The notes under the pieces: generated by a model | What the model saw: the letters and a program-made list of their open reading frames with translations, nothing else | Told to the model about the DNA's origin: nothing | The model's database searches: none | Program-made: the position numbers and the translations under genes | Shown here: one piece after another, positions 18,481-27,176 of the stretch | Numbering within the stretch: position 1 is the stretch's first letter | Layout of the letters: each line of letters starts with the position of its first letter | NCBI GenBank assembly: GCA_030692685.1 | Contig: JAUXZO010000025.1 | Location: 16,940 to 80,939 of the forward strand | Length of the DNA: 64,000 nucleotides | DNA from: Acidovorax sp. | GTDB taxonomy: Bacteria; Pseudomonadota; Gammaproteobacteria; Burkholderiales; Burkholderiaceae_C | Direction of reading: 5' to 3'

Positions 18481-19544
18481 GGGCGCGCCTCCCAGGCGTC
18501 GATGTCGGCCAGACACAGCGCGCGGGCACCGGCGCCGCCATGTTGCTGGCGGTACCAGTTCATGGTGCGGGCCACGGCGGTGTTCAGCGTCCAGTGCGGG
18601 GCCACGCCCAGCACCTGGCGGGCGTGTGCGGTTTCCAGTGCCAGCCAGCCTGCTTCGTGCGGGCCTTCACTCTCATTTTCATAGCTGGTAGCGCTTGATG
18701 GATAAGCGCTAGAGGCCAATTCGACTACATTTTTAACCGTTGCAGCCTCGTGCGGCAGCGGGCCAAAGTTGTAGGCACCGGCCAGCGCGGGGGCCTCCCA
18801 AAGGCACTGGGACAAGCGCAAGTAAGCGGCCAGGGGTTCGAGCACATGTTGCCAGGGGCGCGTGGCCTGGGGGCAGCGAATGTGCAGGGTTTGGCCTGCT
18901 TCCCAGGCGCGCACGGCGTCGGGCAGCAGGCGGTCTTGCGCCCAGTCGCCGCCGCCAATCACATTGCCCGCGCGGGCGGTGGCCACGGCGATGCCCTGTG
19001 CGGCCAAAAAGGAATCGCGGTAGCTGGCGGTGACCAGCTCGGCAGCGGCCTTGCTGGCGCTGTAGGGGTCATGCCCGCCCAGGGCGTCGTCTTCGCGGTA
19101 GGGGTAGGCCCACTCGCGATTGCGGTAAACCTTGTCGGTGGTCACCACCACGGCCACGCGCACATCGGCCAGGCCGCGCAGGGCATCGAGCACATGCGCC
19201 GTGCCCATGACATTGGTGGCAAAGGTGTCGAGCGGCGCCGCGTAGCCGGGCCGCACCAGCGCCTGCGCGGCCAGGTGCAGCACGACTTCGGGCCGGACGG
19301 CGCGCACCCGCATGGCCACCGCCTGGGCGCTGCGGATGTCGCAGAAATGGCTATCGACGCCCTGCCCCGCCTGACCCAGCTGGGCCAGGGTGAAGAGATT
19401 GGGCTCGGTGGTAGGGGGCAGCGCCATACCGGTGACCTGGGCGCCCAAGCGCTGCAGCCACAGCGCCAACCAGGCGCCTTTGAAGCCGGTATGGCCAGTA
19501 AGCAACACGCGCTTGCCGCGCCAGAAGTCGGGATCAGGGCGCAT
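18477..19544 (-). CDS. rfbG: CDP-glucose 4,6-dehydratase
   Basis: 355 aa. It converts CDP-glucose to CDP-4-keto-6-deoxyglucose with bound NAD. Rossmann motif TGHTGFKGAWLALWL is the RfbG signature (GxxGxxG near residue 17). The active-site Thr/Tyr/Lys are in VVTTDKVYRN and DPYSASKAAAEL (YxxxK). RAGNVIGGGDWAQDRLLPD is characteristic of CDP-glucose dehydratases. Residues ~271-291 (VELASSAYPSSATSYEN region) are encoded by a family-A repeat inserted in frame; the fold's C-terminal region continues normally afterwards. Follows rfbF by 6 nt. Confidence 0.95.
   Translation of the reverse strand: MRPDPDFWRGKRVLLTGHTGFKGAWLALWLQRLGAQVTGMALPPTTEPNLFTLAQLGQAGQGVDSHFCDIRSAQAVAMRVRAVRPEVVLHLAAQALVRPGYAAPLDTFATNVMGTAHVLDALRGLADVRVAVVVTTDKVYRNREWAYPYREDDALGGHDPYSASKAAAELVTASYRDSFLAAQGIAVATARAGNVIGGGDWAQDRLLPDAVRAWEAGQTLHIRCPQATRPWQHVLEPLAAYLRLSQCLWEAPALAGAYNFGPLPHEAATVKNVVELASSAYPSSATSYENESEGPHEAGWLALETAHARQVLGVAPHWTLNTAVARTMNWYRQQHGGAGARALCLADIDAWEARP
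18671..18733. repeat. Family A repeat inside rfbG (copy A3)
   Basis: TCATAGCTGGTAGCGCTTGA followed by TGGATAAGCGCTAGAGGCCAAT: clear family-A core and right flank (AGAGGCCAAT). It lies wholly in the rfbG reading frame without interrupting it. Confidence 0.88.
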
Positions 19545-19550
19545 CGTGGG

Positions 19551-20321
19551 TTACCAGCACTTCCACGGAGCTTGGCCCGTTTGCCACAGGTCTTCGAGCA
19601 GGTTTTTCTCGCGCAGTGTGTCCATGGGCTGCCAGAAGCCGGTGTGTTCAAAGGCGTGCAACTGGCCGCTGGTGGCCAGGCGGGCCATGGGCTCCAGCTC
19701 CCAGCTGGTGGCGTCGCCTTCGATGTGGTCAATCACCTCGGGCTGCAGTACAAAAAACCCGCCGTTGATCCAGCCGCCATCGCCCCGTGGTTTTTCCTCG
19801 AACCCGGCCACGGTGTCGCCGTCACGCACCAACGCGCCGTAGCGGCCCGGGGGCTGAACGGCTGTCACCGTGGCCTGGCGACCATGGGCGCGGTGAAAGG
19901 CAAACTGGGCCGTCATGTCGAGGTCGGCCACTCCGTCGCCATAGGTAAAGCAGAAGGGCTCGCCTGCCGGCAGGTATTCCTGCACCCGGCGCAGGCGCCC
20001 ACCGGTCATCGTGCTTTCGCCCGTGTCAACCAGCGTTACCCGCCAGGGCTCGGCGTGGCGGTGGTGCACTTCCATGCGGTTGTTGGCCATGTCAAAGGTC
20101 ACATCCGACATGTGCAGGAAGTAGTTGGCGAAATACTCTTTGATCACATAGCCCCGGTAGCCCAGACAGATGATGAAGTCGTTGACGCCATGGGCGGCGT
20201 ACATCTTCATGATGTGCCAAAGGATGGGCCTCCCACCGATCTCGATCATGGGCTTGGGACGCAGGTGCGACTCTTCCGAGATGCGGGTTCCCAGCCCCCC
20301 CGCGAGCAATACGGCTTTCAT
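19551..20321 (-). CDS. rfbF: Glucose-1-phosphate cytidylyltransferase
   Basis: 256 aa from the ATG at 20321 ([18 protein letters not shown]); the frame is open 11 codons further up. It makes CDP-glucose from CTP and glucose-1-phosphate. The nucleotidyltransferase signature LAGGLGTR..E.....KPM is at residues 6-25. [17 protein letters not shown] and the RfbF-specific YGDGVADLD (residues ~125-135) and [14 protein letters not shown] follow. First gene of the minus-strand sugar operon. Confidence 0.96.
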   Translation of the reverse strand: MKAVLLAGGLGTRISEESHLRPKPMIEIGGRPILWHIMKMYAAHGVNDFIICLGYRGYVIKEYFANYFLHMSDVTFDMANNRMEVHHRHAEPWRVTLVDTGESTMTGGRLRRVQEYLPAGEPFCFTYGDGVADLDMTAQFAFHRAHGRQATVTAVQPPGRYGALVRDGDTVAGFEEKPRGDGGWINGGFFVLQPEVIDHIEGDATSWELEPMARLATSGQLHAFEHTGFWQPMDTLREKNLLEDLWQTGQAPWKCW

Positions 20322-20804
20322 GCCCGCAGCATAGTGCAGCGCCCGCGCCGTCAAAAGGCCCTGTCACTGCGTAAAGATGGCCCAAATGCGGCGATTGCGC
20401 GAGCCAGGCAAGCCGCCAAAACGACCCAAAGCCATTGATTCGCTATCAATAGAGAAGCATCAGTCTCTTTACCGTAAAACGGTGAAGCCCCTTTTCACTT
20501 GATTTTTTCAAGAGCGATCGCCGGGCACCTGGGGAAGAAGTTAGCGCGACGCAGGCCATACAAGCACCGGCTTTTCAAATGGGTGTCCACAGGAACTGGT
20601 CGCGTGCCCCAGTCAATAGGGCTCGACCAAGGGGCGCAAGTTGTGACCTCATTGGCCAGAGAAGCCCCGCATTGCCACCTCTCTTGTGGCGTTTCGGGCT
20701 CTTCAATCCGATACATTTGCAGTAACCTTCGGTAAACCGCGTTGACTGCGGACTCGCCCGTCCCCTTCTTTTCTGCCTCGGCAGCCGCCCAACCCGTCAA
20801 AAGC
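20322..20804. other. Intergenic region upstream of motA, no confident gene
   Basis: 483 nt between the divergent rfbF and motA genes. It should hold promoters for the CDP-sugar operon and the motA operon. No sigma-28 match was found. A 107-codon minus-strand open frame (20495-20818) and a 78-codon plus-strand one overlap each other, show no recognisable family, and the first overlaps the motA start; I do not call either. flhDC, which often precedes motA in this group, is not here. Confidence 0.5.
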
Positions 20805-21665
20805 ATGTTCGTCATCATCGGTTACATCCTTGTTTTCGGCTGCATCTTCGGCGTGTACATCCTGCACGGCGGAAACATTCAGGTGATCTTGAAAGCGCTG
20901 CCATTTGAGACGGTCACCATCCTGGGCGCAGCACTCGGGGCGTTTGTAGTCAACAACCAGCCCAAAGTGCTCAAAGCCACCATGAAGGCCATCCCCATGG
21001 CGTTCAAGGGCTCCAAGTACACCAAGGCCAGGTACATGGAATTGATGGCCATGCTCTACGACATTCTGCAGAAAGCCCGTAAAGAGGGGCTGATGGCCAT
21101 TGAAAAGGATGTCGAGGCGCCCCACGAGTCCGAGATTTTCAAGAAATATCCCACGGTGGGCAGCGACCACCATGTGATCGAGTTCACCACCGACTACCTG
21201 CGCATGATGGTGTCGGGCAATCTCAATTCCCACGAAATTGAAGCGCTGATGGACAGCGAGATCGACACACACCACCAAGAGGCACATGCGCCAATTGCTG
21301 CCATTGCCCGCCTGGCAGGTGCCCTGCCGGCCTTCGGGATCATTGCGGCGGTGTTGGGGGTGGTGAACACCATGGGCTCGGTGGGGCAGCCCCCTTCTGT
21401 GCTGGGCGGGATGATCGGCTCGGCGCTGGTGGGCACCTTTCTGGGTATTTTGCTGGCCTATGGCGTGGTAGAGCCCATCGGTGGACTGGTAGAGCAAAAA
21501 ACCGAAGACGCGGCCAAGGAGCTGCAGTGCATCAAGGCAACCCTGCTCGCCAGCATGCAGGGTTACAACCCGGCAACCGCGATCGAGTTTGGCCGCAAGG
21601 TGCTGTTCTCTGGTGATCGACCCAGCTTCTCTGAGCTGGAAGGCCACGTAAAGGGCAAAAAATAA
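20805..21665 (+). CDS. motA: MotA, flagellar stator proton channel subunit
   Basis: 286 aa from the ATG at 20805 (MFVIIGYILVFGCIFGVYI), the standard MotA N-terminus; the frame is open 21 codons upstream but without family similarity. MotA and MotB form the inner-membrane proton-driven stator. Four membrane segments are visible: residues ~2-22 and ~30-50, then ALPAFGIIAAVLGVVNTMG (~170) and GGMIGSALVGTFLGILLAYG (~200). The cytoplasmic loop between the second and third carries the charged residues that contact FliG. The ribosome site is weak. Confidence 0.97.
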   Translation: MFVIIGYILVFGCIFGVYILHGGNIQVILKALPFETVTILGAALGAFVVNNQPKVLKATMKAIPMAFKGSKYTKARYMELMAMLYDILQKARKEGLMAIEKDVEAPHESEIFKKYPTVGSDHHVIEFTTDYLRMMVSGNLNSHEIEALMDSEIDTHHQEAHAPIAAIARLAGALPAFGIIAAVLGVVNTMGSVGQPPSVLGGMIGSALVGTFLGILLAYGVVEPIGGLVEQKTEDAAKELQCIKATLLASMQGYNPATAIEFGRKVLFSGDRPSFSELEGHVKGKK

Positions 21666-21692
21666 GCGCTGTCCGCGCCTAGGTTGACTGCC

Positions 21693-22625
21693 ATGGCAGA
21701 AAAGAAACTACAACCCATCATCATCAAGCGCATCAAAAAAGGCGGCCACGCCGTGCATGGTGGCGCCTGGAAGATCGCCTACGCCGACTTCGTGACGGCG
21801 ATGATGGCGTTCTTTTTGCTGATGTGGCTGCTCGGCTCTACTGCCAAGGGTGAGCTGCAAGGCATTGCCGCGCATTTCTCCTCCCCTCTTAAAGTAGCGA
21901 TGACCGGCGGCGACGGGGCCGGCAACAGTTCTAGCGTCATTCCAGGCGGTGGCAATGACCTGTCCAAAGTCCACGGTCAAGTGCGGCGCTCCGATTCCGA
22001 AGAAGCCAAGCAGCGCCGCATGAACATGGACGCGGCAAAAGCCGAGCGCGCCAAACAGGATCTGGACCGCATCAAGGCACTGGAGGCCAAGATCGACGCG
22101 CTGATCACCGAAAACCCGCGCCTGAACGAATACAAATCGCAGATCCGCATCGACATCACCCCCGACGGATTGCAGATTCAGATCGTGGACGACCAGAACC
22201 GTCCCATGTTTGACAGCGGCAGTGCGTTGGTAAAACCCTACATGCGCGACATATTGCGCGAGATCGGCGCAGCGCTGGGCGGGGTCGAAAACCGCGTCAG
22301 CCTGGCAGGGCATACCGACGCCGTGCCGTACGGCAACAGCGACCGGGGCTACAGCAATTGGGAGCTGTCTTCCGACCGCGCCAACGCTTCACGCCGAGAA
22401 CTGGTCTCCGCAGGCATGCCAGACGCTAAACTGGGCCGTGTTGTGGGCCTGGCCGCCAGCGATCCGCTGGAGCCAGACACCCCCCGCTCCCCTGCCAATC
22501 GGCGCATCACCATCACGGTTTTGACCCGAGAGGCCGAAGAACGACTCATGGGTAAAGGAATTCCCGAAATCACTTCAACAGAGCTGCTGAATGAAAAGCG
22601 GGAAAATCCCCCCCCGAGCAGGTAA
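21693..22625 (+). CDS. motB: MotB, flagellar stator peptidoglycan-binding subunit
   Basis: 310 aa from the ATG at 21693 (MAEKKLQPIIIKRI); a TTG three codons earlier is possible. The short basic cytoplasmic N-terminus is followed by one membrane helix AYADFVTAMMAFFLLMWLLG with the essential proton-carrying Asp. A periplasmic plug/linker follows, then a C-terminal OmpA-like peptidoglycan-binding domain (MFDSGSALVKPYM, SLAGHTDAVPYG, WELSSDRANASRRELV). Starts 27 nt after motA. Confidence 0.97.
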   Translation: MAEKKLQPIIIKRIKKGGHAVHGGAWKIAYADFVTAMMAFFLLMWLLGSTAKGELQGIAAHFSSPLKVAMTGGDGAGNSSSVIPGGGNDLSKVHGQVRRSDSEEAKQRRMNMDAAKAERAKQDLDRIKALEAKIDALITENPRLNEYKSQIRIDITPDGLQIQIVDDQNRPMFDSGSALVKPYMRDILREIGAALGGVENRVSLAGHTDAVPYGNSDRGYSNWELSSDRANASRRELVSAGMPDAKLGRVVGLAASDPLEPDTPRSPANRRITITVLTREAEERLMGKGIPEITSTELLNEKRENPPPSR

Positions 22626-22697
22626 CAGTTACGACTTGTCACCAAACCTGCGACCCATGACAATACTTACAGCTATTTCCGACCGAAAGGGTCCCAC

Positions 22698-23084
22698 GTG
22701 ACCACAGCCCTTCGCTTTTTGATCGTTGACGACTTCTCCACCATGCGACGTATCGTGCGCAACCTGCTCAAAGAGAGCGGTTTCGCCGATGCGGATGAGG
22801 CCGAAGATGGCGTGGCCGCGTTGAACAAGCTGCGCAACAGCAAGTTTGATTTCGTGGTGACGGACATCAACATGCCCAACATGAACGGCTTTCAGCTGCT
22901 GGCTGAAATCAAGAAGGATGACAAGCTCAAACACTTGCCCGTTCTGATGGTGACCGCCGAGGCCCGCAAGGAAGACATCGTGGCCGCCGCGCAAGGGGGC
23001 GCCGCAGGATACATCGTCAAACCCTTCACCAAGGCCACTTTGGAAGAAAAAGTGACCTTGATTCTGAAGAAGATGGGGTTATGA
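22698..23084 (+). CDS. cheY: CheY, chemotaxis response regulator
   Basis: 128 aa, single receiver domain, GTG start with GAAAGGG upstream. Phospho-CheY binds FliM and switches motor rotation. Conserved acidic pair DD in [12 protein letters not shown] (residues ~11-12), phospho-acceptor Asp in [12 protein letters not shown] (~57), Thr in VLMVTAEA (~87) and Lys in IVKPFT (~109) are all present. It is 72 nt after motB and 4 nt before cheZ. The kinase CheA and receptors are not in the window. Confidence 0.97.
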   Translation: MTTALRFLIVDDFSTMRRIVRNLLKESGFADADEAEDGVAALNKLRNSKFDFVVTDINMPNMNGFQLLAEIKKDDKLKHLPVLMVTAEARKEDIVAAAQGGAAGYIVKPFTKATLEEKVTLILKKMGL

Positions 23085-23088
23085 CACC

Positions 23089-23709
23089 ATGGACGACACA
23101 CCGGACCACAGCCAGCCGCCTGCCGATGTACATCATACGATCGGCCAGCTGACGCGCCAGCTTCACGATTCGCTTAACGAGCTTGGCTACGCCGAGAAGC
23201 TGCGGGGCTCGATGGGCGAGCTGCCCGACGCGCAAAGCCGCCTGTCGTACATTGCCCGCCTTACTGGAGAAGCCGCCGAAAAGGTGCTCAACCGTGTGGA
23301 GCAGGCCAAGGCGCAGCACGACTTCATCGCGGCTGAAACGCGCCGTGTGGTTGCCTCGCTGGTCAAAGACCCGGTGGCGGCTGTGGCCAAGGGGGAAATC
23401 ATGAATTTCCTCACCGATGTCGAACGCGTGACCAAAGAAGCCGATACCCATCTGACTGAAATCATGATGGCACAGGACTTTCATGACCTGACGGGTCAGG
23501 TGATTGCCCGCGTGGTCAATCTCGCAGCCACCATCGAAGAGCAGTTGGTGCAGTTGCTGATCCAGACGGCACCGCCAAACGTGCACGTGCCCGCGGTGGA
23601 AGCCCAACGCGGTCACCTTCAAGGCCCCGTGGTGGACCCCGAGAACACGGCCGATGTGGTCACCGACCAATCGCAGGTCGACGATCTTCTGGCCAGCCTC
23701 GGGTTCTGA
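23089..23709 (+). CDS. cheZ: CheZ, CheY-P phosphatase
   Basis: 206 aa. CheZ dephosphorylates CheY. The long helical hairpin contains the catalytic-Gln motif AQDFHDLTGQVI (residues ~128-139). The extreme C-terminus QVDDLLASLGF is the conserved CheY-binding tail that follows a flexible linker. It is translationally close to cheY (4-nt gap) and ends before a family-A repeat and a terminator-like hairpin. Confidence 0.96.
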   Translation: MDDTPDHSQPPADVHHTIGQLTRQLHDSLNELGYAEKLRGSMGELPDAQSRLSYIARLTGEAAEKVLNRVEQAKAQHDFIAAETRRVVASLVKDPVAAVAKGEIMNFLTDVERVTKEADTHLTEIMMAQDFHDLTGQVIARVVNLAATIEEQLVQLLIQTAPPNVHVPAVEAQRGHLQGPVVDPENTADVVTDQSQVDDLLASLGF

Positions 23710-23714
23710 TTCTC

Positions 23715-23784
23715 GTAGGTTTAGTATAGAAATGGCCTCTAGCGCTTACCCAACAGGCGCTAGCAGCTATCATTTGTAGTTTTT
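23715..23784. repeat. Dispersed palindromic repeat, family A (copy A4)
   Basis: GGCCTCTAGCGCTTACC followed by GGCGCTAGCAGCTATCATTT: family-A core in the reverse orientation relative to the rfbG copy. Begins 5 nt after the cheZ stop. Confidence 0.85.
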
Positions 23785-23856
23785 CGTAGCACCGCGCCCC
23801 CTCGGCCGGTTGCGACTACAACGTTGCTGCAGCCACTATCGGCAAGGTGCCAGCAA

Positions 23857-23886
23857 GGATAAGAGGGGGCTGCAGCCCCCTTATCC
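23857..23886 (+). terminator. Terminator-like hairpin after cheZ
   Basis: GGATAAGAGGGGGCTGCA pairs with TGCAGCCCCCTTATCC with a two-base bulge, giving a very stable stem of about 16 bp. No long T-tract follows, so it may be a processing or attenuation structure in the 234-nt cheZ-flhB gap. Confidence 0.55.
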
Positions 23887-23915
23887 CGCTTTAGATTTCC
23901 AGGTCGCTCACGACA

Positions 23916-23942
23916 ATGGCATGACACCAGCCGTCATGCCAT
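23916..23942 (+). promoter_or_regulatory. Perfect inverted repeat abutting the flhB start codon
   Basis: ATGGCATGAC, 7-nt loop, GTCATGCCAT: a perfect 10-bp stem ending one nt before the flhB ATG (23944). It occupies the place where a Shine-Dalgarno would be, and no SD is visible. Could be an operator or a translation-control hairpin. Confidence 0.55.
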
Positions 23943-23943
23943 C

Positions 23944-25098
23944 ATGGAATCCAGCCAAGAAAAAAGCCTCCCCGCGTCAGAGCGTAAGCTGCAAAAAACG
24001 CGTGCGGACGGCCAAGGCGCTCGCTCGCGGGACCTGTCGCATCTGGCCATTCTGGGCGCAGGCGCTGCCTGCCTGCTGCTGCTGGCCCCGGAGTTGATGA
24101 ACCGCATGCAGTTGGCGATGAGCCAGCAGCTGGCATTTAACGCTGCCACGGTCATGTCGCCCGGCCACATGATCACCCGGCTGCAGGACATGGTCGTGAT
24201 TGGCGTGGTCGCCAGCGCGGTGTTCGCACTTCTGACCGGAAGCGCTGCCCTGGTAAGCGCCATTGGAGCGGGCGGCTGGATCTTCAGCGCCAAGCCCATT
24301 TCGCCCCAGTTCAACCGGCTCAACCCGATTTCCGGGTTCACGAATCTTTTCTCCAAACAGCAAATGGCCAACGTGGCCAAGATGGTGCTGATGTCGGCCA
24401 TCCTGACATTTGTAGCGTGGAACTACCTGGGCAACAGCATCGAGCAGGTGGCCATGCTGGTGTTGCAACCCTCTCCCTTGGCCATCCGCCACGTGGCCGA
24501 CTGGCTCACTTCGGGCATGAGCCTCCTCCTGCTGGTGGTGTTCTTGGCAGCCCTCATTGACGTGCCCCTGCAGGCTTACTTCTTTAAAGCGCGGCTCAAG
24601 ATGTCGCACGAAGAAGTCAAGCAAGAGCACAAGGAATCAGACGGCAACCCGCATACCAAAGGCCGCATTCGCCAGCGCCAGCGCGAGGTGGCAGACCGGG
24701 CCAGCGTGTCGGCGGTGCCCAAGTCTGATTTTGTGGTGATGAACCCTACCCACTACGCGGTGGCACTGAAATACGACGAGAAGACGATGAGCGCGCCGCA
24801 GGTGGTTTCGCGTGGCACGGACCTTACCGCCATGCGCATCCGCGATCTTGCCAAGGAACACGGCGTGCCTGTACTGCAGTCGCCGATGCTGGCGCGCGCA
24901 CTGTACGCCCACGCAGAGCTTGACCAGGCCATCCCCGCCACGCTGTACACCGCCGTGGCACAGGTGCTGGCTTATGTGTACCGACTCAAAGCTGCGCTGC
25001 GCGGCGAAGGCCGCATGCCCGACAGCCTGGTTGACCCCTATGTTCCTCCGGAACTCGATCCGCTCAACGGCACCACGGTGCAAGGCGCCCCAGCATGA
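23944..25098 (+). CDS. flhB: FlhB, flagellar export gate and substrate-specificity switch
   Basis: 384 aa. The membrane part has four hydrophobic segments (about residues 30-50, 85-110, 145-165, 180-205). The cytoplasmic domain contains the self-cleaving NPTHYAVALKY motif (Asn-Pro cleavage, about residues 265-275), which switches export from rod/hook to filament substrates. The N-terminus ESSQEKSLPASERKLQKTRADGQ is typical, and a ~30-residue Pro-rich tail follows. ATGA overlap with flhA indicates coupling. Confidence 0.97.
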   Translation: MESSQEKSLPASERKLQKTRADGQGARSRDLSHLAILGAGAACLLLLAPELMNRMQLAMSQQLAFNAATVMSPGHMITRLQDMVVIGVVASAVFALLTGSAALVSAIGAGGWIFSAKPISPQFNRLNPISGFTNLFSKQQMANVAKMVLMSAILTFVAWNYLGNSIEQVAMLVLQPSPLAIRHVADWLTSGMSLLLLVVFLAALIDVPLQAYFFKARLKMSHEEVKQEHKESDGNPHTKGRIRQRQREVADRASVSAVPKSDFVVMNPTHYAVALKYDEKTMSAPQVVSRGTDLTAMRIRDLAKEHGVPVLQSPMLARALYAHAELDQAIPATLYTAVAQVLAYVYRLKAALRGEGRMPDSLVDPYVPPELDPLNGTTVQGAPA

Positions 25099-27176
25099 AC
25101 AATTCCATAACGTCTCTTCGGCAATGGGCGGGCACCAATTCGGGCGCGTTTCAGGGCATGTCGGCGCCGCTGCTGGTGGTGGCCATCCTGGCGCTCATGG
25201 TGCTGCCCATCCCACCCTGGCTGTTGGACGCGTTTTTCACCCTGAACATCGCTGTGGCGCTGATGGTGATGATGGTGGCGGCCTACATGCTGCGTCCGCT
25301 GGATTTCGCGGCGTTCCCCGCTGTGCTGCTGCTGACCACGCTCATGCGCCTGTCGCTCAACGTGGCCTCGACCCGGGTGGTATTGCTGGAAGGCCACACC
25401 GGCCCGGGTGCAGCCGGTGCGGTGATCGAGGCCTTCGGGCATTTCCTGATTGGCGGCAATTTTGCCGTGGGTCTGATTGTTTTCGCGATTCTGGTGGTGA
25501 TCAACTTCGTGGTGATTACCAAGGGTGCGGAGCGCATCGCAGAAGTGTCTGCGCGCTTCGCGCTGGATGCGATGCCTGGCAAGCAGATGGCGGTAGACGC
25601 CGACCTGAACGCCGGGATGATCGACGAAAAGGAAGCCAAGCGCCGCCGCGCTGAAGTCGCCGAAGAAGCGAACTTCTTCGGCTCCATGGACGGCGCCTCC
25701 AAGTTCGTGCGCGGCGATGCCGTCGCGGGCATCCTGATCCTCTTGATCAACATCATCGGTGGCTTTGCCATCGGAGTTCTGCAGCACGACCTGTCTGCCA
25801 AGCAGGCGGCCGACAGCTACATCCTGCTGGCCATTGGTGATGCGCTGGTGGCACAGATCCCCGGCCTGCTGATCTCGGTGGCCGCCGCCATGGTGATCTC
25901 GCGCGTGGGCAAAGAGCAGGACATGGGCCGCCAGATTGTTGGACAGCTGTTCATGTCGCCCCGCGTGCTGGGCGTGACCGCAGGCATTCTGCTGCTGCTG
26001 GGCGTGATACCCGGCATGCCCCACCTGGTGTTCCTGACGATGGGCGCCCTGCTGGGCTACGCCGCCTGGACGCTGTACGAACGCCAGAAGGTTCCGCCTG
26101 AAGTCGAAGCGCCCCCTGCCCCGGTCGCCGATGGCGAAGCCACCTGGGACGACCTGCAACCTGTAGACCTGCTGGGCCTGGAACTGGGCTACCGCCTGAT
26201 CAGCCTGGTGGACAAGAGCCGCCAGGGCGACCTGCTCACCCGCATCAAGGGTGTGCGCCGCAAGTTTGCGCAAGAGGTCGGCTTCTTGCCCCCTGCCGTG
26301 CATGTGCGCGACAACCTCGAACTCAAGCCCAGCGGCTACCGCATCACCTTGCGGGGCGTGGTGGTGGGCGAAGGCGAGGCCTTCCCCGGCATGTTCCTGG
26401 CCATCAACCCCGGCGGCATCACCACCCCGCTGATCGGCACCCCCACCACCGACCCCGCGTTCGGTTTGCCAGCACACTGGATCGACGATCGGCAAAAGGA
26501 AGCGGCACAAATGGCAGGTTTTACCGTCGTTGATTCCGAAACCGTGATGGCCACCCATTTGTCACACTTGATGCAAGTGCAAGCCGCCAAGCTTTTGAGT
26601 CGCACAGAGACCCAGCAACTGGTGGAACACGTGGCAAAGCTGGCCCCCAAGCTCATCGAAGAAGTGGTCCCCAAAATGGTCTCCATCGCAACGTTCCAGA
26701 AAGTCCTCCAGCTGCTGCTGGAAGAGTCTGTGCACATCCGCGATATCCGCACCATCATCGAAACGCTGGCCGAACACGCTGGGGGTACCTCAGACCCCGT
26801 GGAACTCGCCCGCCGCGTGCGCATTGCGCTGTCGCCCGCCATCGTTCAGCAAATCTACGGCCCCACCCGCGAACTCAACGTCATCGCCATCGAGCCCGGC
26901 CTGGAGCGCCTGTTGGTGCAAGCCCTGGGCAATGCAGCAGGCCCGGCGCTCGACCCCGGCGTGGCAGACATCCTGACGCAGAAGGCGGCCGAAGTGGCCC
27001 TCAAGCAAGAAGAGATGGGCCTGCCCGCCTGCCTGCTCGTTCCTGACCAGATCCGCAATTCCATCTCTCGCCTGGTGCGCCGCGTGGCGCCCCGCCTGCA
27101 GGTGCTTGCGCACAGTGAAATCCCAGAGACCCACACCATCCGCATTGGGCCGATCCTTAAAGGTGCATCAGCATGA
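25095..27176 (+). CDS. flhA: FlhA, flagellar export gate (FHIPEP family)
   Basis: 693 aa, full length. Eight membrane segments lie in the first ~320 residues, including the highly conserved FHIPEP-family stretch RLSLNVASTRVVLLEGH and VVITKGAERIAEVSARFALDAMPGKQMAVDADL. The cytoplasmic C-terminal half, which forms the nonameric docking ring for chaperone-substrate complexes, runs from ~350 to 693. Overlaps flhB and flhF by ATGA. Confidence 0.98.
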   Translation: MNNSITSLRQWAGTNSGAFQGMSAPLLVVAILALMVLPIPPWLLDAFFTLNIAVALMVMMVAAYMLRPLDFAAFPAVLLLTTLMRLSLNVASTRVVLLEGHTGPGAAGAVIEAFGHFLIGGNFAVGLIVFAILVVINFVVITKGAERIAEVSARFALDAMPGKQMAVDADLNAGMIDEKEAKRRRAEVAEEANFFGSMDGASKFVRGDAVAGILILLINIIGGFAIGVLQHDLSAKQAADSYILLAIGDALVAQIPGLLISVAAAMVISRVGKEQDMGRQIVGQLFMSPRVLGVTAGILLLLGVIPGMPHLVFLTMGALLGYAAWTLYERQKVPPEVEAPPAPVADGEATWDDLQPVDLLGLELGYRLISLVDKSRQGDLLTRIKGVRRKFAQEVGFLPPAVHVRDNLELKPSGYRITLRGVVVGEGEAFPGMFLAINPGGITTPLIGTPTTDPAFGLPAHWIDDRQKEAAQMAGFTVVDSETVMATHLSHLMQVQAAKLLSRTETQQLVEHVAKLAPKLIEEVVPKMVSIATFQKVLQLLLEESVHIRDIRTIIETLAEHAGGTSDPVELARRVRIALSPAIVQQIYGPTRELNVIAIEPGLERLLVQALGNAAGPALDPGVADILTQKAAEVALKQEEMGLPACLLVPDQIRNSISRLVRRVAPRLQVLAHSEIPETHTIRIGPILKGASA

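Noticed and set aside
13820..20321. The sugar operon as a recently acquired mobile island
   Set aside because: No tRNA, integrase, direct-repeat ends or clear composition shift. It carries the same repeat family as the rest of the window, so recent transfer is not supported.
20495..20818. 107-codon minus-strand open frame upstream of motA
   Set aside because: It overlaps the motA start, has no ribosome site or recognisable family, and competes with a plus-strand frame over the same bases.
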